Program-made: the position numbers and the translations under genes | Notes under the pieces: generated by a model | Told to the model about the DNA's origin: nothing | Database searches by the model: none | The model's input: the letters and a program-made list of their open reading frames with translations, nothing else | Part shown: positions 5,839-7,464 of the stretch, piece by piece | Layout: every line of letters starts with the position of its first letter | Numbering within the stretch: position 1 is the stretch's first letter | Assembly: GCF_002419965.1 (NCBI RefSeq) | Contig: NZ_DIHC01000007.1 | Location: 233,589 to 241,052 of the forward strand | Direction: 5' to 3' | Source: Pseudomonas sp. UBA5706 | GTDB taxonomy: Bacteria > Pseudomonadota > Gammaproteobacteria > Pseudomonadales > Pseudomonadaceae | Length of the DNA: 7,464 nt

Positions 5839-5987
5839 ACGCGGCCCTCATATACCCCGAATAAGCACCTTTAACAGAGAGCCTGCTCTCGACCGCCGTA
5901 TTGCCTGCATGTCAGCGACATCAGCAACCTAATTATCAAATCCATAGGCCGCTCAACAGGCGGTCCTCACGCAGGAGCCTCATCACC

Positions 5988-7235
5988 ATGCTGAGCTGGG
6001 ACGAATTCGACAAAGAAGACGCCGCCGAACCCGCCAAAGGCGCCAACGCCGGCCACGCTTCTGAAGCAGCCATGGACAAACTCGACAGCGCTGGCGGTGC
6101 CGCGGCCCTGGAAGCGCGCAACATCACCGACAAAGACTCCGCCGCCCTGATCCGCGCCAAAAAAGCGCTGGACGCGCTGGACGTTGCCGAAGGCCTGGCC
6201 GAACTCGAAGGCGCCGCCGCCCGTGTGGCCGTCGATGAAAAGCGCATGATCAACTGTCGCGCCGACCTCAACCAACTCGTCCCCTTCAAATACGACTGGG
6301 CCTGGCAGAAATACCTCGACGGCTGCGCAAACCACTGGATGCCGCAAGAAGTCAACATGACCGCCGACATCGCCCTGTGGAAAGACCCACAAGGCCTGAC
6401 CGACGACGAACGCCGCATCGTCATGCGCAACCTGGGCTTCTTCTCCACCGCCGACTCCCTGGTCGCCAACAACCTGGTACTGGCCGTCTACCGCCTGATC
6501 ACCAACCCCGAATGCCGCCAATACATCCTGCGCCAGGCTTTCGAAGAAGCGATCCACACCCACGCTTATCAATACTGCATCGAATCGCTGGCCATGGATG
6601 AAGGCGAAATTTTCAACATGTACCACGAGATCCCATCGGTCGCGAAAAAAGCCGCTTGGGGCCTCAAATACACCCGCTCCATCTCCGATCCGAAGTTCGA
6701 AACCGGCACTGTCGAAACCGACAAGGAACTGCTGCGCAACCTGATCGCCTACTACTGCGTCCTGGAAGGCATCTTCTTCTACTGCGGCTTCACCCAGATC
6801 CTCTCCATGGGCCGCCGCAATAAAATGACCGGCGTCGCCGAGCAGTTCCAATACATCCTGCGCGACGAATCCATGCACCTGAACTTCGGCATCGACGTGA
6901 TCAACCAGATCAAAATCGAAAACCCACACCTGTGGGACGCCGAAATGAAGGAAGAAGCCTCGCAAATGATCCTGCAAGGCACCCAGCTTGAGATCGAATA
7001 CGCCCGCGACACCATGCCTCGCGGCGTACTGGGCATGAACGCCGCGATGATGGAGGACTACCTCAAGTTCATCGCTAACCGTCGTTTGAGCCAGATTGGT
7101 TTGAAAGAAGAGTATCCAGGCACCACCAACCCGTTTCCATGGATGAGCGAGATCATGGACTTGAAGAAGGAGAAGAACTTCTTTGAGACTAGGGTGATTG
7201 AGTACCAGACGGGTGGGGCGTTGAGCTGGGATTGA
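5988..7235 (+). CDS. nrdB: Class Ia ribonucleoside-diphosphate reductase, beta subunit
   Basis: NrdB houses the diiron-tyrosyl radical that starts catalysis in NrdA. The product has 415 residues, longer than E. coli NrdB (376) mainly through an acidic, Ala-rich N-terminal region (about residues 1-90). The metal and radical residues are all present: Asp127 (E. coli D84), Glu187 and His190 (E115/H118), radical Tyr194 (Y122) in EEAIHTHAY, Glu260 (E204) in LEGIFFYCGF, and Glu294 and His297 (E238/H241) in RDESMH. The C-terminal tail YQTGGALSWD is the flexible peptide expected to dock on NrdA. The start is ATG 5988 after AGGAG (5973-5977, 10-nt gap); an in-frame ATG-less extension back to 5901 is not supported. 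The N-terminus MLSWDEFD echoes the C-terminal LSWD. The gene is 1.5 kb from nrdA, separated by a terminator and a broken Fic module. Confidence 0.98.
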   Translation: MLSWDEFDKEDAAEPAKGANAGHASEAAMDKLDSAGGAAALEARNITDKDSAALIRAKKALDALDVAEGLAELEGAAARVAVDEKRMINCRADLNQLVPFKYDWAWQKYLDGCANHWMPQEVNMTADIALWKDPQGLTDDERRIVMRNLGFFSTADSLVANNLVLAVYRLITNPECRQYILRQAFEEAIHTHAYQYCIESLAMDEGEIFNMYHEIPSVAKKAAWGLKYTRSISDPKFETGTVETDKELLRNLIAYYCVLEGIFFYCGFTQILSMGRRNKMTGVAEQFQYILRDESMHLNFGIDVINQIKIENPHLWDAEMKEEASQMILQGTQLEIEYARDTMPRGVLGMNAAMMEDYLKFIANRRLSQIGLKEEYPGTTNPFPWMSEIMDLKKEKNFFETRVIEYQTGGALSWD

Positions 7236-7260
7236 TAGCACGCTGATAACGCTAGAAGCG

Positions 7261-7289
7261 AAAAGCTGCCAGTGATGGTGGCCTTTTTT
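7261..7289 (+). terminator. Intrinsic terminator of nrdB
   Basis: AAAAGCTGCCA (7261-7271) pairs with TGGTGGCCTTTT (7276-7287) around a GTGA loop, with one bulged C and two G-T wobbles, and runs into TTTTTT (7284-7289). It begins 26 bp after the nrdB stop codon, as expected for the end of the nrdB transcript. Confidence 0.7.
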
Positions 7290-7400
7290 ATTGCGGTCGA
7301 TTCCTAGCATTTAAACACCCTCGCGATCGCATTTGATTATCGAGGGCAGCCGGGATTGCTTGAGATCAGCGCTGGTATTAGTTGCTGCAGAGCGTCAAAG

Positions 7401-7464
7401 GCTGCGTTCCCACGTGGAGCGTATGAACGATCACGGCCATGTCTCTGATCGTTCCCACGCTCCG
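7401..7464. repeat. Partial REP-like element at window edge
   Basis: The sequence GATCGTTCCCACGCTCCG (7447-7464) is a familiar Pseudomonas intergenic repeat core. It forms an imperfect inverted repeat with GGAGCGTATGAACGATCA (7416-7433): 16 of 18 positions pair, around a 12-nt loop. A further GCGTTCCCACG (7404-7414) repeats the core. Such REP/REPIN elements often follow gene ends and can stabilise mRNA or be moved by RAYT transposases. The element is cut by the window edge. The left arm carries AT in place of GG, so it is a diverged copy. Confidence 0.65.

Larger units (their letters stand above)
5329..5987. other. Gene-poor gap between fic remnant and nrdB
   Basis: This 659-bp stretch has no recognisable protein of normal size. 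It holds an AT-richer patch (about 5500-5600) with an inverted repeat and weak NrdR-like sites, a stem-loop (5624-5652), a good -10-like hexamer TATACT (5705-5710), a 33-codon reading frame (5737-5838), and a small palindrome GAGAGC/CT/GCTCTC (5877-5890). The nrdB promoter should lie somewhere here because nrdA ends in a strong terminator, but I cannot place a convincing -35/-10 pair. An 84-codon minus-strand frame (5468-5722) resembles nothing I know and is probably noise. Confidence 0.5.

Noticed and set aside
5967..7310. Minus-strand open frame of 447 codons antisense to nrdB
   Set aside because: Same mirror effect; it runs through the nrdB terminator and has no recognisable domain.
7318..7346. 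CCCTCG/CGAGGG stem with a 17-nt loop downstream of nrdB
   Set aside because: Only 6 bp, a large loop and no T-run; too weak to call a second terminator or site.

Overview
The window looks like a chromosomal segment of a Pseudomonas species, probably of the fluorescens/syringae type. The evidence is the class Ia ribonucleotide reductase with a large subunit of 969 residues carrying two N-terminal ATP-cone regions, a 415-residue small subunit ending in the tail YQTGGALSWD, GC-rich codon use, and a partial Pseudomonas-type REP repeat at the right edge. No database search was possible, so the genus is inferred from recognised protein and repeat signatures.

Layout. Bases 1-166 hold nothing recognisable. 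A fhuF-type siderophore-iron reductase gene lies on the minus strand (167-868). The divergent gap 869-1568 is rich in control elements: a perfect 12-bp inverted repeat (1001-1035), a tandem DnaA-box pair (1094-1114), two NrdR-box-like palindromes exactly 32 bp apart (1142-1189), and a leader of about 380 nt with at least six stem-loops, one resembling an intrinsic terminator. nrdA follows (1569-4478), then a short perfect palindrome and a strong terminator.

Between nrdA and nrdB, normally close partners, lies a decayed FicTA-type toxin-antitoxin module. The small antitoxin gene (yhfG/ficA type, 4588-4758) has a premature stop. The overlapping toxin gene (fic, 4758-5328) has a 1-nt frameshift and a deletion of about 40 nt that removed the HPFxEGNG core of the catalytic Fic motif. 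A gene-poor stretch (5329-5987) then leads to nrdB. It holds an inverted repeat, weak NrdR-box-like sites with the same 32-bp phasing as at nrdA, a small stem-loop and a short unrecognised reading frame. nrdB (5988-7235) ends at a bulged intrinsic terminator, followed by an imperfect REP-like inverted repeat cut by the window edge.

How it works together. NrdA and NrdB form the aerobic class Ia ribonucleotide reductase that makes deoxynucleotides. NrdR (a dNTP-pool sensor) and DnaA (replication timing) sites upstream of nrdA fit that role. The terminator after nrdA and the 1.5-kb gap suggest that nrdB has its own promoter here. The Fic module appears to be a dead remnant parked between two core genes. 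FhuF acts separately, in iron release from siderophores.
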